DNA of 64,000 nucleotides from Pedobacter terrae (GCF_900100705.1 NZ_FNCH01000001.1:660661-724660), one strand, 5' to 3'. Shown: positions 9,423 through 19,161, counted from the first letter of the stretch. A program made the numbers and translations. Notes: generated by a model not told the origin, from the letters alone.

Positions 9423-10217
9423 ATCAATACCTGGATTGGCTAAGCAAGCTGTTTTAAGACAGATGTAATTTAATTTTTACATTTTTTTGGAAAGCAATTG
9501 CAGTGGTTCTTTGGTTGCGATAGTCCTGCCCTCTGCTTAATCCCAATTAAATACACCTCATTATGTTAAAATTGATCTTTAAATCGGGATAACGCTGACG
9601 GTCAGGTTTATTTAACCTAAAACAGTGATTCTTTGCCAAAAAACTTAACGAATGACGGCCTGTGAGGACACAGACAATGGAAACAAAATCAATACCTGGA
9701 TTGGCTAAGCAAGCTGTTTTAAGACAGACGTAATTTAATTTTTACATTTTTTTGGAAAGCAATTGCAGTGGTTCTTCGGTTGCGATAGTCCTGCCCTCTG
9801 CTTAATCCCGATTAAATACACCTCATTATTTTAAAATTGATCTTTAAATCGGGATAACGCTGACGGTCAGGTTTAGTTAACCTATAACAGTGGTTCTTTG
9901 CCAAAAACTTAACGAATGATGGCCTGTGAGAACACAGACCATGGAAACAAAAATCAATACCTGGATTGGCTAAGTAAGCTGTTTTTAGACAGATGTAATT
10001 TAATTTTTACATTTTTTTGGAAAGCAATTGTAGTGGTTCTTCGGTTGCGATAGTCCTGCCCTCTGCTTAATCCCGATTAAATACACCTCATTATTTTAAA
10101 ATTGATCTTTAAATCGGGATAACGCCGACGGTCAGGTTTATTTAACCTAAAACAGTGATTCTTTGCCAAAAAACTTGACGAATGACGGCCTGTGAGGACA
10201 CAGACCATGGAGACAAT
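9423..10217. repeat. Tandem repeat, three copies of a 265-bp unit
   Basis: ATCAATACCTGGATTGGCTA occurs at 9423, 9688 and 9953, giving an exact 265-bp period and three full units with only scattered substitutions and single-base shifts. Each unit holds an ATGTAA/TTACAT inverted repeat followed by a T-run, an ATCCCGATT/AATCGGGAT pair about 35 nt apart (degenerate in copy 1), AGGTT/AACCT, and CTGTG-AGGA-CACAG. No ORF is conserved through the copies. The array fills the gap between two minus-strand genes. Confidence 0.93.
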
Positions 10218-10235
10218 AAAACCTTCGGGGTTAAG

Positions 10236-10976
10236 TTAATATTCGGTACTCTCCAGCCAGCCGTTACACAATACATCGGCAATGTGCATGGTTTTGATTG
10301 GATGATTATTTTTATCGATATAGCCTTGCAAGTGTAACAGACAAGATAAATCAGTAGAAATGATATAATCAGCACCTTGCGCCAGGGCATGATTTACTTT
10401 CTGCTCGGCCATGGCCGATGAAATGGCATCGAATTTAACGGCAAATGTCCCACCAAAACCACAGCACATATCGTTATCCTCCATTTCAATCATTTCCAAA
10501 CCATGAACTTTAGACAAGAGCTGACGGGGCTCATCCTTGATTTTACATTCGCGCAAAGCACTGCACGAATCATGATACACCGCTTTACCTTCCAGCTCTG
10601 CACCGAAATAATCTTTTTTAGCCACATTCACCAGAAAATCGGACAACTCCCATATGTTTGATTGCAAACTACGGCATTTGTTATGTACAATGGTATTGGT
10701 AAAAAGATCATTAAATCCACCTTTTACCATTCCTACACATGACGCTGATGGTGCTACAACATAAGTATTTTCGGTAAAATCATTCAGAAACTTCGTGCCC
10801 ACTTCTTTAGCTTCATCCCAATACCCAGCATTGTAAGCCGGTTGGCCACAACAGGTTTGTTTTGAATTGTAGCTTACCTCGCATCCCGATTTTTCTAATA
10901 ACCTTAAAGTATTAAAAGCCGTTTCAGGATAAAGTTGATCTACAAAACAAGGCACAAATAATTCTACTTTCATCAT
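10236..10976 (-). CDS. lutA: (Fe-S)-binding protein, LutA/GlcF-like
   Basis: 246 aa. Two CCG-domain modules are visible: QTCCGQPAYNAGYWDEA in the N-terminal half and DNDMCCGFGGTF in the C-terminal half, plus HDSCSALRE. This matches LutA, which with LutB and LutC forms an Fe-S complex for L-lactate use in Bacillus; the CCG modules also bind heterodisulfide-type cofactors in relatives. LutB and LutC are not nearby, so the partner must be elsewhere or the role differs. It starts with two consecutive ATG codons (10976 or 10973). It lies 19 bp after the MFS gene and is probably co-transcribed with it. Confidence 0.85.
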   Translation of the reverse strand: MMKVELFVPCFVDQLYPETAFNTLRLLEKSGCEVSYNSKQTCCGQPAYNAGYWDEAKEVGTKFLNDFTENTYVVAPSASCVGMVKGGFNDLFTNTIVHNKCRSLQSNIWELSDFLVNVAKKDYFGAELEGKAVYHDSCSALRECKIKDEPRQLLSKVHGLEMIEMEDNDMCCGFGGTFAVKFDAISSAMAEQKVNHALAQGADYIISTDLSCLLHLQGYIDKNNHPIKTMHIADVLCNGWLESTEY

Positions 10977-10995
10977 ATTCTTTACGACTGCAAAC

Positions 10996-12303
10996 TTACA
11001 ATTTTGCTGGTTCTTTGCGTTCGATTTTCCTTAAGATTACCAAAAAGATTAATCCTACCATAAAAAATGATGCCAAAGCAATAATGGAATAGCGAATATT
11101 TCCCGTTAAATCTTCAATATATGCAAAACTAAAAAGGCCGATTACAATGGCCAGTTTTTCGGTTACGTCGTAAAAACTAAAAAATGAAGTGGTATCTTTT
11201 GTATCAACTGGAAGGTACTTAGAATAGGTGGAACGTGATAAAGACTGAATTCCGCCCATAATAAGCCCTACAATTGCCGCCAGTGAATAAAATTGATATT
11301 CGTTTGTAATGTAGTAACCATAAACACAGCAGCCTATCCATAACAAAACAACCATAATCAGCACGTTTATATTCCCAGTTTTTTTTGCGAGAAACGACAT
11401 CAGCATGGCTCCGGGAATGGCGACCAATTGAATAATCAATATCACGGCAATAAGTTTAGCAGTGCCTAATTTCAAAGTCTTTTCTGCGAAGCCAGCAGCA
11501 GCAAGCATGATGGTTTGTACGCCCATGGAGTAGAAAAAGTAAGAAACTAAAAATCCTTTTAATACTTTCATTTCTTTTACCTGCGTCCAAACTTTTGATA
11601 GTTCGCTAAAGCCGTCTTTAAAAATATTGGTTTTTACCTTGTCATGTTGTGGCGTTCCATCGTGAAGTACCGAAAAAGGAATCTGTGAAAAACCGATCCA
11701 CCATAGCCCAACCAATAAAAATGATAACCTTGGCGGGAAAGAAGCATCAGCAATGCCAAACCATTCAGGCTTTAACACAAATAAAAAACAGATGAGCTGA
11801 AGGATCACTGAACCGATATATCCATATGAAAAACCCTGCGCACTTACACGGTCCTGATGTTCTTCGCTTGCTATTTCTGGCAGATACGAGTTGCTGAACA
11901 ATACACCGCCAATATAACCCATTGCTGCCAAAGCAAACAAAATGATGCTCATTTCAAGGGTATCTAATTTAAAAAAGTATAAACCGATACATGCCGCCCC
12001 GCCCATATAGGTAAAGAATTTCATGAACGATTTTTTATTGCCTCTTCTATCTGCTATTGAGGAGAGTATGGGCAAAACAAAAGCCATCACCAGATACGCA
12101 AACGATAAGGCATAATTAGAAAGTGAGGTGTTTACAAAGGTTCTCCCAAAAAAATCTACTTTATCACCATGTTCTTTAGTGGTGGTGATAATGGTATAAT
12201 ACGCTGGGAAAATGGTAGAAGTGATGACGAGGTTATAGGCAGAGTTTGCCCAATCGAAAAATGCCCACGAACGGATGGTTTTCTTGTTGTTTTTTGTTAT
12301 CAT
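10996..12303 (-). CDS. MFS transporter, UMF1/Atg22-like family
   Basis: 435 aa with about 12 membrane segments. The N-terminal SWAFFDWANSAYNLVITSTIF and RRGNKKSFMKFFTY are typical of the UMF1 (Atg22-related) branch. The yeast relative exports amino acids from the vacuole; bacterial substrates are unknown. It is first in a pair with the LutA-like gene, so a carboxylate or lactate-linked solute is a possible but untested substrate. A -7 element lies 65 bp upstream. Confidence 0.88.
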   Translation of the reverse strand: MITKNNKKTIRSWAFFDWANSAYNLVITSTIFPAYYTIITTTKEHGDKVDFFGRTFVNTSLSNYALSFAYLVMAFVLPILSSIADRRGNKKSFMKFFTYMGGAACIGLYFFKLDTLEMSIILFALAAMGYIGGVLFSNSYLPEIASEEHQDRVSAQGFSYGYIGSVILQLICFLFVLKPEWFGIADASFPPRLSFLLVGLWWIGFSQIPFSVLHDGTPQHDKVKTNIFKDGFSELSKVWTQVKEMKVLKGFLVSYFFYSMGVQTIMLAAAGFAEKTLKLGTAKLIAVILIIQLVAIPGAMLMSFLAKKTGNINVLIMVVLLWIGCCVYGYYITNEYQFYSLAAIVGLIMGGIQSLSRSTYSKYLPVDTKDTTSFFSFYDVTEKLAIVIGLFSFAYIEDLTGNIRYSIIALASFFMVGLIFLVILRKIERKEPAKL

Positions 12304-12367
12304 TTGTTTTTTCGCTTCGCGGAAGGTTATACTGGCTGTTTGATTGCAAGCATTAAATAGTTCATTA

Positions 12368-12375
12368 CAAAACTA
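12368..12375 (-). promoter_or_regulatory. -7 element of the MFS-lutA pair
   Basis: CAAAACTA on plus reads TAGTTTTG on minus, matching TAnnTTTG. No TTTG box was found at the expected distance. Confidence 0.45.
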
Positions 12376-12406
12376 ATATTTTATTGCTAACTTGAGCGGC
12401 ATTTTT

Positions 12407-12466
12407 CTCACATCTCACATCTCACATCTCACATCTCACATCTCACATCTCACATCTCACATCTCA
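12407..12466. repeat. CTCACAT heptanucleotide repeat, eight copies
   Basis: Eight perfect tandem CTCACAT units (12407-12462) are followed by CTCA. The array runs into the 3' end of recQ: the recQ stop codon and its last Met-Glu residues are encoded inside it. Seven-base units shift frame when copy number changes. Confidence 0.95.
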
Positions 12467-14355
12467 AGATAATACTTCTTCCCATCTGTTTTAATCTTAC
12501 CGGCATCTAATAATTCTCTAATGGTATCAATTCTTTCCCCTTCAGTACCATTTTTAATATGGGTAACCAAATCATCGAGACTCAAAGGCTGTTGCTGAAG
12601 TAAAGAAATAATTTCATAATCTATTTCTTCACGTAGCGAATGATGGTTTTCGTCTCTTTTTTCAGCCAGGCAAACGTCGCAAACGCCACACTTTGTAGCA
12701 TGGTGCTCATCAAAGTAATGAAGCAACTGTATGCTTCGGCACAAATTAGACGAAGCATAGCTTACCACGGCATTGATCTGTTTGTGTAGAATTTCCTTTC
12801 TCAGCTCCAGGTATTTTACATCCAGATCAAAATGATCCATATCTACCCTTGGTCTAATATATTGTAACTGTGGCTGATCTGTTTGCTGGATATAGGTAAG
12901 CAACTCAATTGTTTGTAATTTATCCAGCAGCGCGATAATGTCTTTATAAGACAAGCCTGTTCTCTTGGCTAAATCTGCCTCGTTAATTTTAACAAAACCG
13001 TCAAAAGCACCTCCATAAGAGCGCAAAATGGTCTTGATAATGCCATCATAAGCTTTATTTTCGATCTGAAAACGATAAATATCCTCATGACTGGCGATAA
13101 ACATTATTCTTGAAGGTAAAAATACACTTTCTGAAAAAGTAAGATAGCCATCATGCTCGAGAAACTTAAGCGCAGAAATTGTTTTTAAAACACTAACATT
13201 AAATCGTTTACAAAAATCAGCGATATCAAAAGCAAAGGTCAAGCCCTCACCGGCGCCAAATGCCAATTGAAAATAATTGCCCAGGTAATGATAGGTTTTT
13301 CTGATTTCATCCGGAGAAGGAAAACTGTCTAAATATCGCGATTCTAAGCTCATGATATCGGATTGATTGGCCAATAAAACCGCATAACTTCTTTTTTCAT
13401 CGCGCCCTGCCCTGCCAGCCTCCTGGTAGTAGGCTTCTAAACTTTCAGGTAAATCCAAATGCACTACAAAACGAACATCAGCCTTATCTATACCCATCCC
13501 AAAAGCATTGGTAGCCACCATAACCCGGGTTTTGTTATTCTTCCATTCTTCCTGCTTTAAAAAGCGTACATCACGTTCTAAGCCGGCATGATAAAAATCG
13601 GCTTTAATCCCATTTCGGTTAATAAAATTTGACACTTCTGCAGTTTCACGGCGGTTGCGAACATACACTAGACCAGTGCCCTTAACATTTTTGCAAATAT
13701 CAATGAGCTTTTTATATTTATCTTCATTACCGAAAACCACATAACTTAAATTATCCCTGGCAAAACTTTTTACAAAAACCTGCGGGTCTTTCATTTCAAG
13801 TTTCGCAACAATATCTTTACGCACAAATTCGGTAGCTGTTGCAGTAAGCGCTAAAACCGGGATATTTGGCAAGATTTCGCGCAGTTTGGATAATTGTAGG
13901 TATGGTGGACGAAAATCATAACCCCATTGCGAAATACAATGTGCCTCATCTACCGCTATCAGGTTCACATTCATATAGGAAATACGAACCTGCACTAAAT
14001 CAGACAATAAACGCTCGGGAGATAAATAAAGAAACTTAATTTTTCCGTAAATACAGTTATCTAGCAAGATGTCGATTTCGCGTTTACCCATGCCGGCATA
14101 AATGGCAATGGCTTCGATACCTTTCGATTTTAGGTTCTCCACCTGATCTTTCATCAAAGCAATCAACGGAGAAACCACAATGCAGATTCCTTCTTTTACA
14201 AGTGCAGGTACCTGAAAACAGATTGATTTACCACCACCTGTTGGTAAGAGCGCTAAAGTATCTTTGCCATCTAAAACCGAAGCAATAATCTCTTCCTGTA
14301 AAGGTCTGAAAGCCTGGTGCCCCCAGTATTTTTGTAAAATCTCTATTGCTGTCAT
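12457..14355 (-). CDS. recQ: ATP-dependent DNA helicase RecQ
   Basis: 632 aa. The helicase core has Walker A (LLPTGGGKSICFQVP), the DEAH box (AVDEAHCISQWGYDFRP) and motif VI (YYQEAGRAGRDE). A winged-helix-like region follows (about 350-500). The Zn cysteines (Cys539, 556, 559, 562) lie unusually far towards the C-terminus, after the winged-helix region rather than directly after the core, and there is no HRDC domain. RecQ unwinds DNA 3'-5' in recombination and fork repair. The start ATG is at 14355 with a -7 element just upstream. The last residues come from the heptamer repeat. Confidence 0.93.
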   Translation of the reverse strand: MTAIEILQKYWGHQAFRPLQEEIIASVLDGKDTLALLPTGGGKSICFQVPALVKEGICIVVSPLIALMKDQVENLKSKGIEAIAIYAGMGKREIDILLDNCIYGKIKFLYLSPERLLSDLVQVRISYMNVNLIAVDEAHCISQWGYDFRPPYLQLSKLREILPNIPVLALTATATEFVRKDIVAKLEMKDPQVFVKSFARDNLSYVVFGNEDKYKKLIDICKNVKGTGLVYVRNRRETAEVSNFINRNGIKADFYHAGLERDVRFLKQEEWKNNKTRVMVATNAFGMGIDKADVRFVVHLDLPESLEAYYQEAGRAGRDEKRSYAVLLANQSDIMSLESRYLDSFPSPDEIRKTYHYLGNYFQLAFGAGEGLTFAFDIADFCKRFNVSVLKTISALKFLEHDGYLTFSESVFLPSRIMFIASHEDIYRFQIENKAYDGIIKTILRSYGGAFDGFVKINEADLAKRTGLSYKDIIALLDKLQTIELLTYIQQTDQPQLQYIRPRVDMDHFDLDVKYLELRKEILHKQINAVVSYASSNLCRSIQLLHYFDEHHATKCGVCDVCLAEKRDENHHSLREEIDYEIISLLQQQPLSLDDLVTHIKNGTEGERIDTIRELLDAGKIKTDGKKYYLEM

Positions 14356-14368
14356 AAATCGGCGATAT

Positions 14369-14376
14369 CAAAACTA
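14369..14376 (-). promoter_or_regulatory. -7 element of recQ
   Basis: CAAAACTA on plus (TAGTTTTG on minus), 14 bp upstream of the recQ ATG, implying a very short leader. Confidence 0.5.
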
Positions 14377-14444
14377 TACATTTAATCCAAAATCGCCACC
14401 TATTATTGTTGGAAATTGAAAAAATCATCTATAGAAAAGATTAT

Positions 14445-14452
14445 TAACTTTG
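14445..14452 (+). promoter_or_regulatory. -7 element of the DUF1016 gene
   Basis: TAACTTTG matches TAnnTTTG and ends 18 bp before the ATG at 14471. It is divergent from the recQ promoter. Confidence 0.55.
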
Positions 14453-14470
14453 CTAAATAAGAAGGATTAA

Positions 14471-15439
14471 ATGTTAGACACGCAGTTTGAAGATATTGTC
14501 AGCTTAATTAAAAATGCTAGGGCAGCGGCATTGAAAACTGTTAACTATACATTAATAAATTTATACTGGAATATAGGTGAGTATATACACAACAAAGTTA
14601 AAAATGCCGAATGGGGACAATCTGTTGTAAGACAGTTAGCAGCATTTTTATCAAAGAATGAACCCGATTTAAAGGGCTTCTCTGATAAAAATCTTTGGCG
14701 AATGAAACAGTTTTATGAAAGTTATAAAGATTACCCAAAACTCTCAACGCTGCTGAGAGAAATTAGCTGGACTCACAACCTGATCATTCTTTCCAGGTTA
14801 AGATCAATTGAGGAAAAAGAATTCTATTTAAAACTTTGTCTAAAAGAAAAATATAGTAAAAGAGAGCTTGAAAGGCAGATATCTGCTAGTCATTACGAGA
14901 GATCTATAATGGGAAATACAAAACTCTCACCAGTGGTGAGAGTTTTACAAAACGAGATTGAAACTATATTCAAAGATACGTATGTATTTGAATTCCTTAA
15001 TCTTTCCGAACCTCACAGCGAAAACGATCTACAGAAAAATTTAGTTTTAGAAATGAGAGATTTCATTCTTGAACTCGGAAAAGACTTTTTGTTTATTAGT
15101 GAAGAATATAAAATACAGGTTGGCAATAGCGATTTTTATATTGATTTACTTTTTTATCACCGGGGTTTACAATGCTTAGTCGCCTTTGAATTAAAGGTAG
15201 ATAAATTTAAGCCTGAACATTTAGGTCAGTTAAATTTCTATCTAGAAGCCTTAGATAGAGATGTTAAAAAGCCGAATGAAAATCCAAGTATTGGTATTCT
15301 TCTCTGTAAAGATAAAGATAACGAGGTGGTAGAATATGCATTGAGCCGAAGTCTCTCCCCTACTTTGGTATCCGAATATAAAACACAACTACCCGATAAG
15401 AAAATACTTCAAAAAAAAATACACGAATTGTTCAAATAA
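14471..15439 (+). CDS. DUF1016 (YhcG-like) PDDEXK nuclease family protein
   Basis: 322 aa. The N-terminal DUF1016 region (about 1-150) contains TVNYTLINLYWNIGEYI, FSDKNLWRMKQFYE and SWTHNLIILSRL. The C-terminal PDDEXK domain contains GNSDFYIDLLFYH and CLVAFELKVDKFKPEHLGQL, giving the D...ExK active site. The family is common, patchily distributed, and often found in accessory or defence-linked regions; its substrate is not settled. Here it stands alone beside recQ without restriction genes. Length is near the usual 330-350 aa, so it looks intact. Confidence 0.88.
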   Translation: MLDTQFEDIVSLIKNARAAALKTVNYTLINLYWNIGEYIHNKVKNAEWGQSVVRQLAAFLSKNEPDLKGFSDKNLWRMKQFYESYKDYPKLSTLLREISWTHNLIILSRLRSIEEKEFYLKLCLKEKYSKRELERQISASHYERSIMGNTKLSPVVRVLQNEIETIFKDTYVFEFLNLSEPHSENDLQKNLVLEMRDFILELGKDFLFISEEYKIQVGNSDFYIDLLFYHRGLQCLVAFELKVDKFKPEHLGQLNFYLEALDRDVKKPNENPSIGILLCKDKDNEVVEYALSRSLSPTLVSEYKTQLPDKKILQKKIHELFK

Positions 15440-15455
15440 CCATCCAATCCTCATA

Positions 15456-18400
15456 ATGAAACACCTTTATTTTCTATCTGCTCTTTCCTTATTATTTTTC
15501 AGTGCTCATGCCCAGGAAAAAAAATGGGATGTTGAAAAATACCAGGGCACCACGAAAAACTTTACCTTAAATACAGATGAAGGCACCTGGATGAACCTGG
15601 ATGTAAGTGCCGACGGACAGGAGATCGCTTTTGATTTACTGGGCGATATTTACGTAATGCCAATTACAGGTGGTGTTGCCAAATTAATTAGTGGTGGTAT
15701 TGCCTGGGATGTTCAGCCACGCTTTAGCCCTAACGGAAAATACATTTCTTACACCAGCGATAAAAGTGGTGGAGATAACATCTGGATCATGAACCGGGAT
15801 GGTTCTGGTAAAAAACAAATTACCAAAGAAAGCTTTAGGTTATTGAACAATGCCACCTGGATGCCAAATAGTGAGTATATTATTGCGCGTAAGCATTTTA
15901 CAGCAAGCCGTTCGCTAGGCGCAGGCGAAATGTGGATGTATAGCATAAATGGTGGTGATGGCCTGCAGTTAACTAAACGAAAAAATGATCAGCAAGATGC
16001 AGGCGAGCCAAATGTTTCGCCAGATGGCCGTTATGTTTACTTTAGTGAAGATGTGAGTCCGGGACCTAATTTCGAATACAGTAAAGACCCTAACGGAACC
16101 ATTTATGCCATTCGTCAACTAGATTTAACAACAGGTAAATTAAATACGTTGATTGATGAACAGGGCGGTGCTTGTCGCCCGCAGGTTTCTCCTGACGGAA
16201 ATTTAATGGCTTTTGTAAAACGCGTAAGGTTAAAGTCTACCTTATATGTGCAGAACCTTAAAACAGGAGAAGAGTGGCCAATAAATGAAGATTTATCGCA
16301 TGATCAGCAGGAAACATGGGCCATTTTTGGGGTTTATCCTAATTTCGCCTGGACGCCGGATAGTAAAAGCATCATTTTCTATGCGAAAGGAAAAATCAGA
16401 AAAATAGAAATTGGTACGTTGATCAACACCATCATACCCTTTCAGGCCAATACCATCCAAACCGTACAAAAATCCTTACATTTTGAGCAGCAGGTTTTCA
16501 GTAATGAATTTTCTTCAAAAATGTTAAGGCAGTTAACTACCTCGCCCGATGGAAAAATAGTTATTTTTAATGCAGCAGGATACTTGTACAAACAGGAATT
16601 GCCAGTAGGAAAACCAGAAAGGTTAACCAACGGACTGGATTTTGAATTTGAACCTGCCTTTAGTCCCGATGGAAAATACGTTGTTTACACTACCTGGAAC
16701 GATGAATTGCGTGGAGCAATCAAACGTACAGATGTAAAATCGGGAAAAACTATTATGCTAACCGATGAAAAAGGGTTTTATTATTCGCCACAATATTCTA
16801 CTAAAGGAGATAAAATTGTTTTCAGAAAAGGAAGTGGAAACGATGTTTTAGGCTATAACTTTGGCAGGGGTACGGGTATTTTTATCATGCCTGCCAGTGG
16901 GGGCGCTAAAACTTTGATTTCGGATAATGGCATCCGCCCTCAGTTTAATAATACTGATACCCGCATTTATTTCCAGAGTTATGCTGATGGTAAAAAAGCA
17001 CTGAAAAGCATCGACCTGAACGGGGCAAACGAAAAAACTCATTTTACTTCTCAATATGCGAATCAGTTTGTGATTAGTCCAGATAATAAGTGGCTGGCAT
17101 TTAATGAATTATTTAACGTTTACATCACACCGATGATCAATATCGGAACAGCACAGGATGCATCTGCGGGAAACAACGCTATTCCGGTTACAAAAGTAAC
17201 TACTGATGGCGGAACATATATTCAATGGAGCGCGGATAGCAAAAGTCTGCACTGGACCTTAGGCCCAAAATATTATACCATCGATGTAAATAGTGCCTTT
17301 AATTTTGATGGAACTACGCCTAAAACCGAAGCTTCGGCGGTAGACATTAACTTAACATTAAAATCTGACGTCCCTACCGGAACAGTTGCATTAAAAGGTG
17401 CGAGGATTATTTCAATGAAAGGCGATGAAGTGATTGAAAACGGGACCATCATTACCGATGGAAATAAAATTATGGCAATAGGTAAAACAGATGCAGTAAG
17501 CATTCCGGCCAATGCCAAAGTAATTGATGTTAATGGTAAAACGATTATGCCGGGCATAGTTGATGTCCATGCCCACCTCCGTACTAGTCCGGATGGAATA
17601 ACGCCACAGAGCGATTGGAGTTATATGGCTAACCTGGCTTTTGGTGTAACCACTTCACACGATCCATCGAGCAATACCGAAATGGTTTTTAGCCAAAGTG
17701 AAATGCTCAAGGCAGGCAGAATGGTTGGCCCAAGGGTTTATTCTACAGGATCTATTTTATATGGTGCAGATGGCGATTTTAAAGTGGTGATTAACAGTTT
17801 GGATGATGCATTGGCTAACCTACGCCGTTTAAAGGCGGTAGGTGCATTTTCAGTTAAATCATACAATCAACCACGCAGAGAGCAGCGTCAACAGATTTTA
17901 GAGGCAGCCCGTCAGCTTAAAATGGAAGTTGTACCTGAAGGTGGTTCCACATTTTTTACCAACATGAACATGGTTGCAGATGGGCACACCGGCATTGAAC
18001 ATAGTATTCCAGTTTTGCCAGTGTATAAAGATGTGACTTCCCTTTGGAACAATACAGAAGTAGGCTATACCCCTACTTTAATTGTGGCTTATGGTGGCCA
18101 ATGGGGCGAAAATTATTGGTATGACAGGACCAATGTTTGGGAAAACGAAAAATTAATGACTTACACACCCCGTTCAATTATTGATGCACGCGCAAGACGC
18201 AGAACCACTTCTGAGTACAGTGATTACAACCACATTGAGGTTGCGAAAGCCACCAGGCAAATTGCTGATGGCGGTACTAAGGTTAACCTTGGTGCGCATG
18301 GGCAGATTCAGGGTTTGGGAGCGCATTGGGAGCTTTGGATGTTGGTTCAAGGTGGCTTTAGTCCGCTGCAGGCCATAAGAGCTGCAACTTTAAATGGTGC

Positions 18401-18683
18401 AGATTATTTGGGTATGAATAAAGAAATCGGTTCATTAGAAGTGGGTAAACTGGCTGATATGGTTGTTATGGACGCTAATCCTTTAGATGACATCCGCAAC
18501 TCTGAAAAAATCAAATATGTAATGATCAATGGCCGCCTTTATGATAGTGCCACCTTAAATGAAGTAGGAACCAGGGAAAAGTTAAGGGGTAAATTGTGGT
18601 TTGAGAATGCGAAAGGAAATGGCTACATTATTCCAAATGGAGAATCTGAAACCTGGACGTTTACGGTTCCGCATTGTGATTAA
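15456..18683 (+). CDS. Secreted PD40 beta-propeller amidohydrolase
   Basis: 1075 aa. A signal peptide (MKHLYFLSALSLLFFSAHA) leads into a TolB-like propeller of PD40/WD40 repeats (about 40-640; for example VQPRFSPNGKYISYTSDKSG). An amidohydrolase domain follows (about 660-1050) with the metal-binding DVHAHLRTSPDG, later His residues in GHTGIEHS and NLGAHGQIQGLG, and the family end GSLEVGKLADMVVMDANPL. It is probably a periplasmic hydrolase of C-N bonds in peptides or cyclic amides; the substrate is unknown. The 16-bp gap after the DUF1016 gene leaves co-transcription open, although the functions look unrelated. Confidence 0.9.
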   Translation: MKHLYFLSALSLLFFSAHAQEKKWDVEKYQGTTKNFTLNTDEGTWMNLDVSADGQEIAFDLLGDIYVMPITGGVAKLISGGIAWDVQPRFSPNGKYISYTSDKSGGDNIWIMNRDGSGKKQITKESFRLLNNATWMPNSEYIIARKHFTASRSLGAGEMWMYSINGGDGLQLTKRKNDQQDAGEPNVSPDGRYVYFSEDVSPGPNFEYSKDPNGTIYAIRQLDLTTGKLNTLIDEQGGACRPQVSPDGNLMAFVKRVRLKSTLYVQNLKTGEEWPINEDLSHDQQETWAIFGVYPNFAWTPDSKSIIFYAKGKIRKIEIGTLINTIIPFQANTIQTVQKSLHFEQQVFSNEFSSKMLRQLTTSPDGKIVIFNAAGYLYKQELPVGKPERLTNGLDFEFEPAFSPDGKYVVYTTWNDELRGAIKRTDVKSGKTIMLTDEKGFYYSPQYSTKGDKIVFRKGSGNDVLGYNFGRGTGIFIMPASGGAKTLISDNGIRPQFNNTDTRIYFQSYADGKKALKSIDLNGANEKTHFTSQYANQFVISPDNKWLAFNELFNVYITPMINIGTAQDASAGNNAIPVTKVTTDGGTYIQWSADSKSLHWTLGPKYYTIDVNSAFNFDGTTPKTEASAVDINLTLKSDVPTGTVALKGARIISMKGDEVIENGTIITDGNKIMAIGKTDAVSIPANAKVIDVNGKTIMPGIVDVHAHLRTSPDGITPQSDWSYMANLAFGVTTSHDPSSNTEMVFSQSEMLKAGRMVGPRVYSTGSILYGADGDFKVVINSLDDALANLRRLKAVGAFSVKSYNQPRREQRQQILEAARQLKMEVVPEGGSTFFTNMNMVADGHTGIEHSIPVLPVYKDVTSLWNNTEVGYTPTLIVAYGGQWGENYWYDRTNVWENEKLMTYTPRSIIDARARRRTTSEYSDYNHIEVAKATRQIADGGTKVNLGAHGQIQGLGAHWELWMLVQGGFSPLQAIRAATLNGADYLGMNKEIGSLEVGKLADMVVMDANPLDDIRNSEKIKYVMINGRLYDSATLNEVGTREKLRGKLWFENAKGNGYIIPNGESETWTFTVPHCD

Positions 18684-18835
18684 TAAAAAAAAATGTCACA
18701 GTGCCTAAGCATCTAAGGAATATAAGATACATATCAGATTAAATGATCGCTTTTTGATTATCTAGTCAAATAATAAACGAATGAATCGTTATCTGCATGA
18801 GATATTATATTACGTTAATAAATCTTTTTTAACAC

Positions 18836-19099
18836 ATGAAGCCGAACAAGCTCTACACTATAGCATCCATTATATTCTTACTCTTAAGTATAGCGGTTTT
18901 CTCTTACAGCGGGTATTATATCTTGGGTATCCAGACCGTAAACTTGTTTTTAGCACTGATCGCCATGGCCTATATCACTGCTTTTATAGCAGTGATGAAA
19001 GACCGGAAATCCGTTATATCCTGGTTATTACTGATCGTAAATTCGATTATACTCATTTGTATTATCTATTTTCTCACGCATTTTAAAATGAAGATGTAA
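18836..19099 (+). CDS. Small hypothetical membrane protein
   Basis: 87 aa. Three hydrophobic segments (about 7-28, 33-53 and 61-82) with a basic C-terminus (HFKMKM) indicate a small integral membrane protein. This frame is preferred over an overlapping 101-aa frame starting at 18781 because only this one has coherent membrane-protein composition. No family was recognised. Confidence 0.6.
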   Translation: MKPNKLYTIASIIFLLLSIAVFSYSGYYILGIQTVNLFLALIAMAYITAFIAVMKDRKSVISWLLLIVNSIILICIIYFLTHFKMKM

Positions 19100-19161
19100 T
19101 AATCTGTGCTTTAATTTATGATTTGTGCTTACAGTCCTTTCTAAACTTATTTACAAGCGGG

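Noticed and set aside
9329..9427. Upstream extension of the GLPGLI protein
   Set aside because: It would hide the signal peptide MKKITVALLGFLSIVSLANA and runs through the promoter region.
9423..10217. CRISPR-like array
   Set aside because: The 265-bp units are contiguous and near identical, with no unique spacers and no cas genes nearby.
10142..10390. 82-aa open frame at the right end of the tandem repeat
   Set aside because: It is antisense-phase shadow over repeat and the lutA 3' end; lutA coding is far better supported.
14471..15439. Restriction-modification system
   Set aside because: Only a PDDEXK protein is present, with no methylase or specificity gene adjacent.
18781..19086. 101-aa open frame overlapping the small membrane-protein gene
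   Set aside because: Composition is not protein-like (many His, Tyr and Arg without pattern) and it runs out of phase over a frame with three clear membrane helices.
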